Assembly (NCBI RefSeq): GCF_042660285.1 | Contig: NZ_JBHSTP010000003.1 | Coordinates: forward strand, 372,001-436,000 | DNA: 64,000 nt | Reading direction: 5' to 3' | From: Luethyella okanaganae | GTDB lineage: Bacteria; Actinomycetota; Actinomycetes; Actinomycetales; Microbacteriaceae | Shown: in pieces, positions 49,089 to 58,099 of the stretch | Numbering within the stretch: the stretch's first letter is position 1 | Layout: each line of letters begins with the position of its first letter | Position numbers and translations under genes: made by a program | The notes under the pieces: generated by a model | Seen by the model: the letters and a program-made list of their open reading frames with translations, nothing else | Database searches by the model: none | What the model was told of the DNA's origin: nothing

Positions 49089-50044
49089 CCCCAGCAACCG
49101 CGGCCGATGCAGCCACACGACCGGGGTACCTGCGCGATGGAGCCCTGCTCACAGTCGAAGACCTGCATTGCTCGTTCAAGACGCCCTCCGGCCGGGTCAG
49201 CGCCGTGCGTGGTGTGAGCTTCGACGTGCTACCGGGAGAGACGCTCGGGCTGGTGGGAGAGTCCGGTTGCGGCAAGACGACGACGGGGCGTGCGATCCTG
49301 AGGCTGCCAGCCGCCCAATCGGGCACCGTCACCTTCCGGGGCGATGACATGTCGACCTACAGCCGTCGGCAGATGCTTGCGGCGCGTCGACGATTGCAGA
49401 TGATCTTCCAGGACCCGCTCTCGTCGTTCAACCCCAGGCGCAAGGTCGTCGACATCGTTGGCGAAGGCCTCGACATCCAGGGCGTCCGGCGGGCTGAGCG
49501 CAGGGAACGCATCTCGACGGCCTTGCATCAGGTCGGCATGAGCGTCGAGCTGGTGGGGGACCGGCGCGCCCACGAGTTCTCCGGTGGGCAATGCCAGCGC
49601 ATCTCGATCGCCCGTGCCCTCGCGTTGGGACCCGAGCTCATCGTCTGCGACGAGCCGGTCGCCTCCCTCGATGTCTCCGTCCAGGCCCGCGTCCTCAACG
49701 TGCTGCAGGACATCCGCGAGAACAACGACCTCTCGCTCGTCTTCGTCTCCCACGACCTCGCGGTCGTCAAGGTCATGAGCGACCGCATCGCGGTGATGCA
49801 TCGCGGCCGCATCGTCGAGATCGGCGACGCGGATGCCGTGTACGCGAACCCCTCGCATCCCTATACGCGTCGGTTGCTGGATGCCGTGCCGGTGATCGCC
49901 GAGAGCGAGCGACGTGTGACGCTGCCCGCAGTCTCGGACGACGACGAGTGGCGCACCGTCGACCGTGAACTCGTCGAGGTCGCCTCCGGCCACTTCGCCG
50001 CCATCGGCGAGGTCGTGAGCGAGAACGTGAAGGCGTCTTCATGA
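49085..50044 (+). CDS. Oligopeptide-type ABC transporter ATPase (DppF type)
   Basis: A 319-residue ATPase. Walker A is GESGCGKTTTGRAILRL, the Q-loop is MIFQDPLSSFNPRRKV, the signature FSGGQCQRISIARAL (Cys where Arg is usual), Walker B LIVCDEPVASLDV and the H-loop FVSHDLAVVK. The C-terminal PYTRRLLDAVPVI extension is the oligo_HPY motif. The gene overlaps its neighbours on both sides by four bases. It couples ATP hydrolysis to import together with the DppD-type protein. Confidence 0.9.
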   Translation: MTPATAADAATRPGYLRDGALLTVEDLHCSFKTPSGRVSAVRGVSFDVLPGETLGLVGESGCGKTTTGRAILRLPAAQSGTVTFRGDDMSTYSRRQMLAARRRLQMIFQDPLSSFNPRRKVVDIVGEGLDIQGVRRAERRERISTALHQVGMSVELVGDRRAHEFSGGQCQRISIARALALGPELIVCDEPVASLDVSVQARVLNVLQDIRENNDLSLVFVSHDLAVVKVMSDRIAVMHRGRIVEIGDADAVYANPSHPYTRRLLDAVPVIAESERRVTLPAVSDDDEWRTVDRELVEVASGHFAAIGEVVSENVKASS

Positions 50045-51960
50045 CGGCACGTGTCGTGGTCGTCGCCGCGGGTTCGCACATCTTTCGCGCAGCACATGCG
50101 CCGGCGATCGTCGAGCTGGGGCTCAATGTTGTGGGACTCTACGACTCGGCGCGCGAGCGGGTCGAGTCTGTGGGTTCCGAGTTCGGTTGGCCGGTCGTCG
50201 AGACCCTGGAGGAGCTTCTCGCCCTCGACGCGGATCTGGCCGTGATCTGCGCCCCGCATCCCGCCCACGTCGATCTCGCGCTTCGCTGCATCGCGGCCGG
50301 ACGTGCGATCCTCGTCGAGAAGCCGCTGGCGGCCCGCCTCGGCGAGATCGATGCCATCGTCGAAGCTGTTGCTACGACCGGCGTCACGGTGGCCGTCGTG
50401 CAGCAGCATCGCACGCGTGCAGAGGTTCGCGAGGCACGTCGCCTCGTCGCAGCCGGTCACCTCGGTCGGATCCACCATGCGGTCGTCGTGGCGAGCTACC
50501 CGAAGCGATCCAACTACTACAGCGACACTCCCTGGCGGGGAACCTGGCAGGGAGAGGGCGGAGGCGTGCTGCTCAACCAGGGCCTGCACGACATCGACAT
50601 GCTCCTGCACATTCTGGGCTCACCGCGACGGGTCATCGCGGTGATGCGTACCCGGGTCCACCCCGTCGAGGCGGAGGACACCTCGGACGTGCTGCTGGAA
50701 TGGCAGGACGGCGCGACGGCGAGCATCCACGTCACGAGCGCCGCCCCACTCGACGAGACGCGAATAGAGGTCTTCGGCAGTCGGGGCTCCCTGCGCATCA
50801 GCGCGCGGGGGCTGGAGTCGCGGGAGTTTCCTGAGGACTTCGACGTGTTCGCCGCCACGAGCGGAGGCCACTTCGACGCGTTCCCCGTTGGGGAGTGGCG
50901 GCTCATCGTCCCTCACGCCGGTGGAACCCACCGCGACGTCTACACGGACCTGCTCGCGGCGCTCGAGGGCGAATCGGAACCCGCGGCCACCGCGTCGGAC
51001 GCCCGGGCTGCGGTCGAGGTCATAGCTGCGGCATCCCTGTCGTCTCTGCGTGGGGCTCCCGTGGGCCTGCCCCTCGATGCGGCAGCGCAGGACGCCTTCG
51101 TCGACGAGCGCATCCTCGCTGCGATCCGCTCGGATCGTCCGACTGCTTCGACACCGGGGGCCCGAACCGTGACCCGATCGCCCGCGCTCGAGCAGACGCC
51201 GCTGAACAACCTGAGGGATCTCGGTGGAATCCCCGTGTCGGGTGGGGTGATCGCGGCAGGCCGGGTCTTCCGCAGCGACGACGTCTCGACGATCCCGAGC
51301 GATGAGGCCCAGGCGCTCTTCGATCGGGGCATCCGAACGATTCTGGACCTGCGTTCCGCCGCCGAGGCCGGGCACACCGGGCGGGGACCTCTCGGATCCT
51401 ATGACATCGCCTATCACCCGGTGCCGATCGTGCGCGGCATCGCCGATCATGAGGAGTTCGTCGCGCATCTGCGTGACGGTACGGGTACTGCCGACGTTGT
51501 GGGCGAGTACTACGCAACGACACTCGTCGCCGAGGCCGAGACGATCGGCCGGGGCATCCGGCGCATCGCCGAGGCGCGAGCGGGTGTCTTGTTCCACTGC
51601 GCAGCAGGCAAGGATCGGACGGGTGTCTTCGCCGCGGCCCTGCTGGCCGAGCTCGGAGCCTCACGGGACGACATCGCGGCGGACTACGCGCGATCCGCCG
51701 AAGCCGTGCCCCGGATCATGGCCCGTGTGAGCGCGGCGATCGGCCACCTGCTCGGAGAGTCGAACACGTACTTTCTCGCGGCGTCGAAGGGGAGTGGGCC
51801 GGTCAGTGCGCTTCTGGGTGCCGAGGCGGCTGCCATGAAGACCATGATCGACATTGTCGAAGAACGACACGGCGGCATCCCGGCGGTACTGCGCGGCGCC
51901 GGATTCGACGATGCGACCCGGGATCTGCTGCGGCGGAGACTAGTGACGCGCCGGGAATGA
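50041..51960 (+). CDS. Gfo/Idh/MocA oxidoreductase fused to a tyrosine-type phosphatase
   Basis: A 639-residue two-domain enzyme. Residues 1 to about 350 are a Gfo/Idh/MocA oxidoreductase: an NAD-binding domain (VVVVAAGSHIFRAAHAPAIV, VICAPHPAHVDLALRCIAAG, and VEKPLAARLGE, the EKP motif) followed by the substrate domain with GGGVLLNQGLHDIDMLLHIL. Residues about 385-639 are a Y_phosphatase3-type phosphatase: NNLRDLGGIPVSGGVI and the P-loop HCAAGKDRTG, then PRIMARVSAAIGHLLGESN. The gene overlaps the ATPase stop (ATGA), so it belongs to the transport operon. It could dephosphorylate and then oxidise or reduce a sugar-like phosphate, in either order. I know of no described enzyme with this pairing. 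Confidence 0.85.
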   Translation: MTARVVVVAAGSHIFRAAHAPAIVELGLNVVGLYDSARERVESVGSEFGWPVVETLEELLALDADLAVICAPHPAHVDLALRCIAAGRAILVEKPLAARLGEIDAIVEAVATTGVTVAVVQQHRTRAEVREARRLVAAGHLGRIHHAVVVASYPKRSNYYSDTPWRGTWQGEGGGVLLNQGLHDIDMLLHILGSPRRVIAVMRTRVHPVEAEDTSDVLLEWQDGATASIHVTSAAPLDETRIEVFGSRGSLRISARGLESREFPEDFDVFAATSGGHFDAFPVGEWRLIVPHAGGTHRDVYTDLLAALEGESEPAATASDARAAVEVIAAASLSSLRGAPVGLPLDAAAQDAFVDERILAAIRSDRPTASTPGARTVTRSPALEQTPLNNLRDLGGIPVSGGVIAAGRVFRSDDVSTIPSDEAQALFDRGIRTILDLRSAAEAGHTGRGPLGSYDIAYHPVPIVRGIADHEEFVAHLRDGTGTADVVGEYYATTLVAEAETIGRGIRRIAEARAGVLFHCAAGKDRTGVFAAALLAELGASRDDIAADYARSAEAVPRIMARVSAAIGHLLGESNTYFLAASKGSGPVSALLGAEAAAMKTMIDIVEERHGGIPAVLRGAGFDDATRDLLRRRLVTRRE

Positions 51961-51970
51961 CGAGGCTCGC

Positions 51971-52756
51971 TCAGGCGCCCTCGACGGCCTGCCGCACCGC
52001 GCCGAGACCGCTGCGCAGCGCCGAACGGTAGATGCCGATGTCGCTGCCGTAGGCGAGCACCCGGAATCCGCGTTCGACGAGGGACACGGCATCCTCGGCG
52101 CCGCTCGCGAGAAAGCCGACGGCCTTGCCGCTGGCCCGGCCCGCCGCGGCGACCCGGTCGAGGGCGTCGAGGTAGAGCGGGTTCGTGAACTCCGTCGGGA
52201 TGCCCATACTCGTGGTGAGGTCGAAATGCCCGACCCAGAGGACGTCCACTCCGTCCACGGCCGCGATCTCCTCGACGTTCTCCAGCCCCTCGACGGTCTC
52301 GATCTGCACCATGATGATGACCTCGTCGTTGGCCTTCCTCATGGCGGCCACGGGCTCCACCTCGGCGAAGTCGTGAGCGGCGAGCCCGAACATCGTTCCG
52401 CGTATGCCCTCCGGCGGATATCTCGCCCACGACGCGATCGCGCGCGCCTCCTCCGCTGTGCCGACCATGGGGACCATGAGGCCGGTTGCTCCCATGTCGA
52501 GAGCGAGGGCCAGGTTCTGGCGCGAGGCCGATGGCACGCGAACGAAGGGAACGGAGCCGGCGGCACGGGTCGCTGCGAGCACCGGCGTCATCGTCTCCCA
52601 TCCGAAACCCGTGTGCTCCCCATCGACGAGCACGTAGTCGGCGCCGACGGAAGCGGCCACGCGGGCCGCTGCGACAGTGGGGAAGGCCAGGAGGAAGGTG
52701 CCGATGACGACCTCGCCGGAAGCGATCCGCGTGCGCAGGGACCCTCCGTCGGCCAT
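51971..52756 (-). CDS. HpcH/HpaI family aldolase
   Basis: A 261-residue class II aldolase-like protein. Motifs are GTFLLAFPTVAAARVAASVG, DYVLVDGEHTGFGWETM, GATGLMVPMVGTAEEARAIA, IIMVQIETVEGLENVEEIAA, and GVDVLWVGHFDLTTSMG. The Glu in VQIETVEG and the Asp in VGHFDL are metal ligands. Related enzymes cleave 4-hydroxy-2-keto acids to pyruvate plus an aldehyde. Its ATG directly follows the stop of the dehydrogenase gene, so the two are cotranscribed. It converges on the transport operon. It could release pyruvate at the end of the pathway. Confidence 0.85.
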   Translation of the reverse strand: MADGGSLRTRIASGEVVIGTFLLAFPTVAAARVAASVGADYVLVDGEHTGFGWETMTPVLAATRAAGSVPFVRVPSASRQNLALALDMGATGLMVPMVGTAEEARAIASWARYPPEGIRGTMFGLAAHDFAEVEPVAAMRKANDEVIIMVQIETVEGLENVEEIAAVDGVDVLWVGHFDLTTSMGIPTEFTNPLYLDALDRVAAAGRASGKAVGFLASGAEDAVSLVERGFRVLAYGSDIGIYRSALRSGLGAVRQAVEGA

Positions 52757-53803
52757 CTAGCTCACCGTCTTCGGGGCGTCGGGGACGCCGGTCCAGCGCT
52801 CGTGGTCAAATGCGGCGGGGTTCACCACGACGTGAGACGGTCGAGTGCCCCTGGCGACCTCGAGCAGCGACCTGACGCACCCGGAACCGTTGCCGTAGGC
52901 GAGCAGATCGGTCCAGCCGGTCGCGTGCGGCGAGAGCAGCACAGTGTCTGCATCGAGGATCGGATCGTCGTCTCTCGCTGGCTCCTCCTCGAGCACATCG
53001 AGTCCGGCCCCGCCGATCCGTCCCTTGAGGAGGGCTTCGGCGAGGGCGTTCTGATCGATGAGCGGACCGCGTGCCACATTGACGATGATGGCATGCTCCT
53101 TCATCAGGGCGAGGCGTTCCGCGTTCACGATGTGGTGTGTCTCTGGCGTCAACGCCGCTGTCACGACGACCGCGTCCGACTCGGCCATGAGCTCCTCGAT
53201 GCCCACCAGGCGCGCGCCCGCCTGCCCGGCTACCGCAGGATCGAGGTAGGGATCGTAGGCGACGACCTCCATGCCGATCGGGGCAAGGAGCCGCTGAACC
53301 TCGCGGCCGATGTTGCCGAATCCGATGATGCCGAGCGTCTTGCCCGGAAGGCCGAGCCCGTTGTACCGATAGCGTTCGCTCCAGTCGCGTCGTTCCCGCA
53401 CGATGCGGTCCTTCTGGCGCACATTGTGAGCCACGGACAGAAGCAGGGTGACGGCGGCGAGAGCCATGGGACCGCGCACTCCGTCGGGCGTGATCGTCAC
53501 GGGTACGCCGGCGGCGGTGCAGGCGTCCAGGTCGATGGTGTCGTAGCCGACGCCGAAGCGAGCGACCACCTTGAGTCTGTCGGCACCGACCAGGGACTCA
53601 GCCGAGACGGCGTTTCCCAGCACCATGACACCGTCGAAGCCGGCGAGTGCTCCCGGCGAAAGTGGTGTCTCGTCGACAGGGAGGAATTCCCACTCGATCC
53701 CGGGTTCCGCCTCCAGCTGCGCCATTCCGATGTCTCCCCACCCAATCGTGCCATCGTCGCTGCGGAAGTCGCGGGTCAAGGCCACGCGAAAGGTGTCGGC
53801 CAT
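52757..53803 (-). CDS. D-2-hydroxyacid dehydrogenase (phosphoglycerate-DH-like)
   Basis: A 348-residue NAD-dependent enzyme. The cofactor motif is LGIIGFGNIGREVQRLLAPI. Catalytic Arg is in NVARGPLIDQNALAEAL, Glu in GLDVLEEEPARDD and His in LLSPHATGWTDL; VARFGVGYDTIDLDACTAAG is the conserved lead-in. The substrate domain is the first ~100 residues. ATG 53803 has GAGAGGA seven bases upstream. It starts the two-gene minus-strand unit with the aldolase, a plausible pair for a 2-keto/2-hydroxy acid step. It also marks the right end of the supercluster. Confidence 0.85.
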   Translation of the reverse strand: MADTFRVALTRDFRSDDGTIGWGDIGMAQLEAEPGIEWEFLPVDETPLSPGALAGFDGVMVLGNAVSAESLVGADRLKVVARFGVGYDTIDLDACTAAGVPVTITPDGVRGPMALAAVTLLLSVAHNVRQKDRIVRERRDWSERYRYNGLGLPGKTLGIIGFGNIGREVQRLLAPIGMEVVAYDPYLDPAVAGQAGARLVGIEELMAESDAVVVTAALTPETHHIVNAERLALMKEHAIIVNVARGPLIDQNALAEALLKGRIGGAGLDVLEEEPARDDDPILDADTVLLSPHATGWTDLLAYGNGSGCVRSLLEVARGTRPSHVVVNPAAFDHERWTGVPDAPKTVS

Positions 53804-54259
53804 CGTATCCTCTCGGTCGTGCTGGAGTACCTCTTGATGATGATAGGAATCAGTGGAATCCGCGGCCAGGGTTCGTCCCGAGAAGCGGGACGATCGGATC
53901 GTGTGACGGTACCGTCGCGCCAGAAGAGACGGTATTGCATCAATCATGAATGTGATGGTCTCGTCTCGCACACAGATGGGATGGCGCCGTCGCACTGAGG
54001 GGGCTTCGATGCGGGCACGTAGTCCGAGAGATCTCGGTGCGGTCGTATACGAGGAGCGGCGCACACAATGTCTCTTCCGAGACGAGGCGATCAGGATCGC
54101 GAAAGCCGTCAACACCTATGCGAATGCGAAGGAACGCTGCTACACCGTTGGCTGAAAGTGCGGGGCGTTGTCGTTGACGTCGTGGCCGACGAATGAGGTC
54201 TGGTGCTCTCGGTGCAAGGGCTGAACTGATCCGACCCCGTCGCCCCGCAGCCGCAGCCC
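53804..54259. other. Intergenic stretch, no convincing gene
   Basis: Promoter DNA for the dehydrogenase-aldolase unit presumably lies near 53810-53880. On the minus strand around 54150-54230 a short frame reads REHQTSFVGHDVNDNAPHFQ, which could be the end of a lost gene. Nothing else is recognisable. Confidence 0.35.
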
Positions 54260-54922
54260 TCAGCGCGTGCGGGCGATCGTGGTCGGTCCGACGTGCGCGT
54301 CGAGCCACAGCGTGAGAGGCCGTGAGCCGTGCAGGGCATCGACGACATGCGTCTTCGCGCCCCCGGTGTGCAGCCATCCGTCGATCGGCCACTGCTTCCA
54401 CGCGGCGAGATCCTTGTTGCGCAGCAGCTCGGCACGGGGGTGGTCTTTCGGATACCCACGGGGGGCGCTCTTCAGGCTCTCCCGGACGGCGACCTCGATC
54501 CCCTGGTTCTCGACCTCGGCGATCGCCCGCACCAACTCCTCGCCGCTGCGCTCCTCGGCGGCCGCGGCGCGGTAGCGCTCCAGCTGATCGGGGGCCATCA
54601 TGTGGCATCCGGCGCCGACCGCCAGTCCGTTGGCCGAGAACTGGACGTAGCCACCCGTTCGCAGCGTGGCGCCGATCGCCGTCTTGTACGGGGACTTGTC
54701 CGCGCTGAACCGGATGTCCCGGTTCGGCCGAAAGATCTTGCCCTCGCCGAACTCTTCGGCCAGCTCCTCGAGCAGCGCCCTCATCGGAGCGAGGACGCTC
54801 GCTTCGTAGACGTCTTTGTTCTCGTTCCAGTAGGTCTTGGAGTTGTCGGCCTCGAGGCCCGAGTAGAAGTCGAGGCCTGAGGCCGGCCATCCGGCGAAGC
54901 CTTCAGTCGCGGCGGCCATCAT
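54260..54922 (-). CDS. DUF2461 family protein
   Basis: A 220-residue protein of the DUF2461 (TIGR02453) family. Visible blocks are DFYSGLEADNSKTYWNENKD, the LRALLEELAEEFGEGKIFRP region, RDIRFSADKSPYKTAIGATL and GYVQFSANGLAVGAGCHMMA. These conserved stretches define the family, whose function is unknown though it is broadly distributed. It starts with MM four bases inside the end of the TfoX-like gene (coupled). The two genes form a small unit not obviously related to the catabolic cluster. Confidence 0.85.
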   Translation of the reverse strand: MMAAATEGFAGWPASGLDFYSGLEADNSKTYWNENKDVYEASVLAPMRALLEELAEEFGEGKIFRPNRDIRFSADKSPYKTAIGATLRTGGYVQFSANGLAVGAGCHMMAPDQLERYRAAAAEERSGEELVRAIAEVENQGIEVAVRESLKSAPRGYPKDHPRAELLRNKDLAAWKQWPIDGWLHTGGAKTHVVDALHGSRPLTLWLDAHVGPTTIARTR

Positions 54923-55284
54923 TTCTTCCCCCGAGTCTTGGGCTGCTTGGCCGGGAGTGCTGCAACCTCGGAAAGGGCGGTCTGAATCCAGGACGAGGCG
55001 AGTTCGGGCGTCGAATGCCAGGATGACGGGAGTGCCGTATAGCCGCCCATCGGGCGTTCGTCCGGCCCAAACGGCCCGGTGCCTTCTATCGCCTCCAGCT
55101 CGCTCCGCGTCGTCTCGTCGACGAGACGGACTCCGAGCGCAGAGCCGAACAGCCCGGCGAACATGTTGCCGTTCACGAACGCGCCGAGATTGCCGAACAT
55201 CGGCTTGATCTGCACGGCCGGCGACTCGGAGATCAGAGAACGGAAGACCTCCTTGTCCTGCTCTGTCGGTTTGGGTATCTGCAT
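54919..55284 (-). CDS. TfoX N-terminal domain protein
   Basis: A 121-residue single-domain TfoX_N protein. It reads IKPMFGNLGAFVNGNMFAGL, then GVRLVDETTRSELEAIEGTG and RPMGGYTALPSSW, the core of this family. In proteobacteria TfoX helps competence; in actinobacteria isolated N-domain proteins have no known role. ATG 55284 has AGGAG eight bases upstream; the ORF extends upstream without a ribosome site. It precedes and overlaps the DUF2461 gene. A long inverted repeat lies about 105 bases upstream. Confidence 0.8.
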   Translation of the reverse strand: MQIPKPTEQDKEVFRSLISESPAVQIKPMFGNLGAFVNGNMFAGLFGSALGVRLVDETTRSELEAIEGTGPFGPDERPMGGYTALPSSWHSTPELASSWIQTALSEVAALPAKQPKTRGKK

Positions 55285-55388
55285 GGCCTGCTCCTTATGA
55301 TGTGATGGATGCCCTGGGAACATCATCTCTCCAGCCGGGGTGGTTGCGCATCGATGGGATCGTCTGCGATCCGCACCGGGGGTCAACC

Positions 55389-55456
55389 TCCCCGCGAGAC
55401 TGCGTGAATCGTCGAAAAGAGCCCCGTATCCGACGATTCACGCAGTCTCGCGGGGA
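55389..55456. repeat. Perfect 26-bp inverted repeat, REP-like
   Basis: Arms 55389-55414 and 55431-55456 are exact reverse complements around a 16-base loop. As RNA it would form a very strong hairpin and may end transcription of the LuxR gene coming from the right or the TfoX unit. A related half copy lies at 27321-27347, suggesting a dispersed repeat. Confidence 0.75.
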
Positions 55457-55489
55457 AGAGCGCCTGCCGAGACGGCGCAGGCCGGCATG

Positions 55490-58099
55490 TTAGCTGCCCG
55501 TACAGGAGGTGATCCGCCCGCTCCTGTCCAGATCGGGCAGGTAACGGACGCGGTCGAACAGATCGCTGCGGGTGGTCACGTGCGACTTCTTGAGGGCGTT
55601 GGAGATGTGGTGTTCGACGGTCCGGATGCTGATTCCGAGGTGTTTCGCGATCTCCGTGTTCGTCAGCTTGCCGGCCAAGAAGGCGATCTCGACCTCGCGC
55701 GCGGTCAGCTGCACGAGTGAATCCTGAGGAGCCCTGATCGTCATGTGCTGCCCGGCCCGGGGGAAGCGCGTCGTGAAGGCAGACGCCGCTCGTTGGAGTG
55801 CGCCGGCCGCGGCGGACTCTCCGTAGAGCACATGCCGCTGGGCCGCGCCCCGCAAAAGCATACCGACCTGATAGGTGTCGCCGTCATACTCGTAGCGGTC
55901 GAGCAGTTTCGTCAGTCGCTGGTGGTCGTCGTCCAGCACAGCCTCGGCGATGTCGAGCAGCTGATCGTGCGACGTCACCCCCCTCTCGCTGAGCAGTGTC
56001 CTCACCTCCTCGAGAATTCTCGCGCCGGGCATGACGCACAGCGCGAGGAGGGAGGAATACACGGCCTCCAGCACGAACCCGCGATCGAGTTGCCGTGTGA
56101 CAAGGTCGATCGCACGCCCTTCGAAGGCGTCCGGACGGGTGCGGAACTGTGTGAGGAGGTCGTAGACGCCTTTTCCGATCCCGGGGAGGGGCCCGACATC
56201 GGGAGCGTCGGCACTGGCCTGGCTCGCGAGCGAGAACTCCGAGGAGGTCGGCGCCGCAGTCGCCGTGCGAATGCAGGCGAGCCTCAGCATCGCGTCGTAC
56301 AGCGAATCCACGAGAAAGCCAGGGCGGCCCATCGCCAGGACGCAGCCGATCACATGTTCTGCCTCGTCGAAATGCCCGAGATAGATGAGTGACACGGCGG
56401 CCACATAGCTGCTCGCCACGAAACCGAACTGGTCGACCTCCTGACGGGACGCGGTGCGGACGCCTGCTGCGAAGACGAGCGCCTCCTCGATGCGTCCAGC
56501 GCCGAACATCGCCAGCCCGCGGATGAAGGGCTCGATGCGAGGCACGAGCTCGAAACCGTCTGCGCCGTCGACAGCGTCCAGCGCCGCCTGCGGATTGAAC
56601 CGATAGACCTCGAGCATCCCACGCACGACCGCCAGCACACCACTCCGGGGGTGGTGGCTGGACGACCGGGCGAAGAAGCCGTCGATGTCCTCGGGGATGC
56701 CGATGGCGTTGGCTTGGAGGAACAGGGCGAAAGCGTCGATCTCGGGTCTCCAGGCCGCATGATCCGTGCCGAAATCGACAAGTGCGCGTCGCGCGGCGTC
56801 GAGATCGCCGGAGCGCGAGAGAGACCACATCGCGTGCGTCATCGTGAAGAAGAGGTGCTCCGCCGGATCGGCAGCCGAGGCATCCGTGTGCCGGAACACG
56901 GTCGCGACTCGATCCGGGTCGACGGGGGTGCCCCAGTGGACCCGGAGGAAAGCCACGGCATTCGACATCGTCCGCTGGGCATCCCATCGATCGAAATGAA
57001 CCTGCTCACGCGATTGGAGTAGCTCCAGGAAGTAGCGTGTCGCCGCCGCGTTCTCTGTGGTTCTCTCGAGGCGCAACGCGGCGATGACGTTCGCGATCGT
57101 CGGGGACGGGGGTTCCTCCGCGGGCATGGGGCGCAATGAGGCGTCCAGAGCGCGGGTCGTGTGTCTCTCCTGGATTCTGTATCGCGGCCAGATGCGTTCG
57201 TCGCGGAAGTAGTCGGCGATGAGCGGAGGAGAGACGGCAGCGTGGATGTCGCCATCGATGTCGTCCATCGCCTGGACGAGGCCGCGTCGTTCGAGCACTG
57301 CGAGCGTGTCGGGAGCGATCGCCTCCCAGAGGCGTTCCACCGGCTGGGCGCCCAGCATCGACATCGCCTGAAGTGCGCTGAGACAGTTCTGATCGAGACC
57401 CTGCAGGAGCGTTTCGACCGCTCCGATCAGATGCTCGTTCCACAGGGTCTGGCCGGTCATGCGCCATTGCCCGTCGACGAGTGCCAGTTGGTGGGCGAGG
57501 ATCGCACTCTCGGCGATCCGCGAGATGAGGCGGGGATTCCCCGCGGATTTGGTGAGGATCGTGGCTGTCGTGTCGGCGTCGACCGGTGCCTTCAGGAGGT
57601 CGGTCACGAGACTATGAACCTGGTCGTATCGAAGCGGCGACAACTGGACGTGGGCCTCGGGCCAGCGACTGTATGGCGAGGGGAGGGGGCCGGCCGCCGA
57701 TTGAGCATATTCGCTCATCGTCAGCACGAGTGGGCAATTCGTGCGGCGTTGAACGAGGTCAATGACATCCATGGAGTTCGTGTCGATCGTGTCGAGGCCG
57801 TCGACCACGAGCACGGGTGAGCCCGACCGGGTCACGTGTTCGGCGAAGGTGTCGACGAATCCCCACGACCCGTTCTGGCGCGGGCGGATGTCGAGTCCGA
57901 GCGACCCCAGACCGGCGAACGGGGTTCCCCGGAACGTGTGATCGGCGTCGATGCCGTACACCGGCGTTCCGGTCTTCTCCAACTCGGCGATGACCTGCCG
58001 GGCCACCGTCGATCGGCCGCTGCCGGCCGCACCGACGATTCGCACGCTCATGCCGCGAGCCACATAGTCGATCGTGCGTCGCACTTCGTGTTCGAACAC
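55490..58099 (-). CDS. Large ATPase-LuxR transcriptional regulator
   Basis: An 869-residue LAL-like regulator. Walker A GAAGSGRSTVARQV is near residue 24-37; Walker B-like PVLVVDGLDTID follows near 92. A long helical (TPR-like) middle region leads to a C-terminal LuxR HTH (about 800-865): VQLTAREVEIAFLAGKLTNT and EIAKHLGISIRTVEHHISNA. It is a sensor-type activator whose ligand is unknown. GTG 58099 has AAGGAGG eight bases upstream; upstream in-frame codons are rejected for lack of a site. Its targets are not evident: neighbours on both sides are unrelated, and 1.3 kb without a gene lies upstream. Confidence 0.85.
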   Translation of the reverse strand: MFEHEVRRTIDYVARGMSVRIVGAAGSGRSTVARQVIAELEKTGTPVYGIDADHTFRGTPFAGLGSLGLDIRPRQNGSWGFVDTFAEHVTRSGSPVLVVDGLDTIDTNSMDVIDLVQRRTNCPLVLTMSEYAQSAAGPLPSPYSRWPEAHVQLSPLRYDQVHSLVTDLLKAPVDADTTATILTKSAGNPRLISRIAESAILAHQLALVDGQWRMTGQTLWNEHLIGAVETLLQGLDQNCLSALQAMSMLGAQPVERLWEAIAPDTLAVLERRGLVQAMDDIDGDIHAAVSPPLIADYFRDERIWPRYRIQERHTTRALDASLRPMPAEEPPSPTIANVIAALRLERTTENAAATRYFLELLQSREQVHFDRWDAQRTMSNAVAFLRVHWGTPVDPDRVATVFRHTDASAADPAEHLFFTMTHAMWSLSRSGDLDAARRALVDFGTDHAAWRPEIDAFALFLQANAIGIPEDIDGFFARSSSHHPRSGVLAVVRGMLEVYRFNPQAALDAVDGADGFELVPRIEPFIRGLAMFGAGRIEEALVFAAGVRTASRQEVDQFGFVASSYVAAVSLIYLGHFDEAEHVIGCVLAMGRPGFLVDSLYDAMLRLACIRTATAAPTSSEFSLASQASADAPDVGPLPGIGKGVYDLLTQFRTRPDAFEGRAIDLVTRQLDRGFVLEAVYSSLLALCVMPGARILEEVRTLLSERGVTSHDQLLDIAEAVLDDDHQRLTKLLDRYEYDGDTYQVGMLLRGAAQRHVLYGESAAAGALQRAASAFTTRFPRAGQHMTIRAPQDSLVQLTAREVEIAFLAGKLTNTEIAKHLGISIRTVEHHISNALKKSHVTTRSDLFDRVRYLPDLDRSGRITSCTGS

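Noticed and set aside
52226..53998. 590-codon plus-strand frame
   Set aside because: Runs antisense through the aldolase and the dehydrogenase, both of which have complete catalytic motifs.
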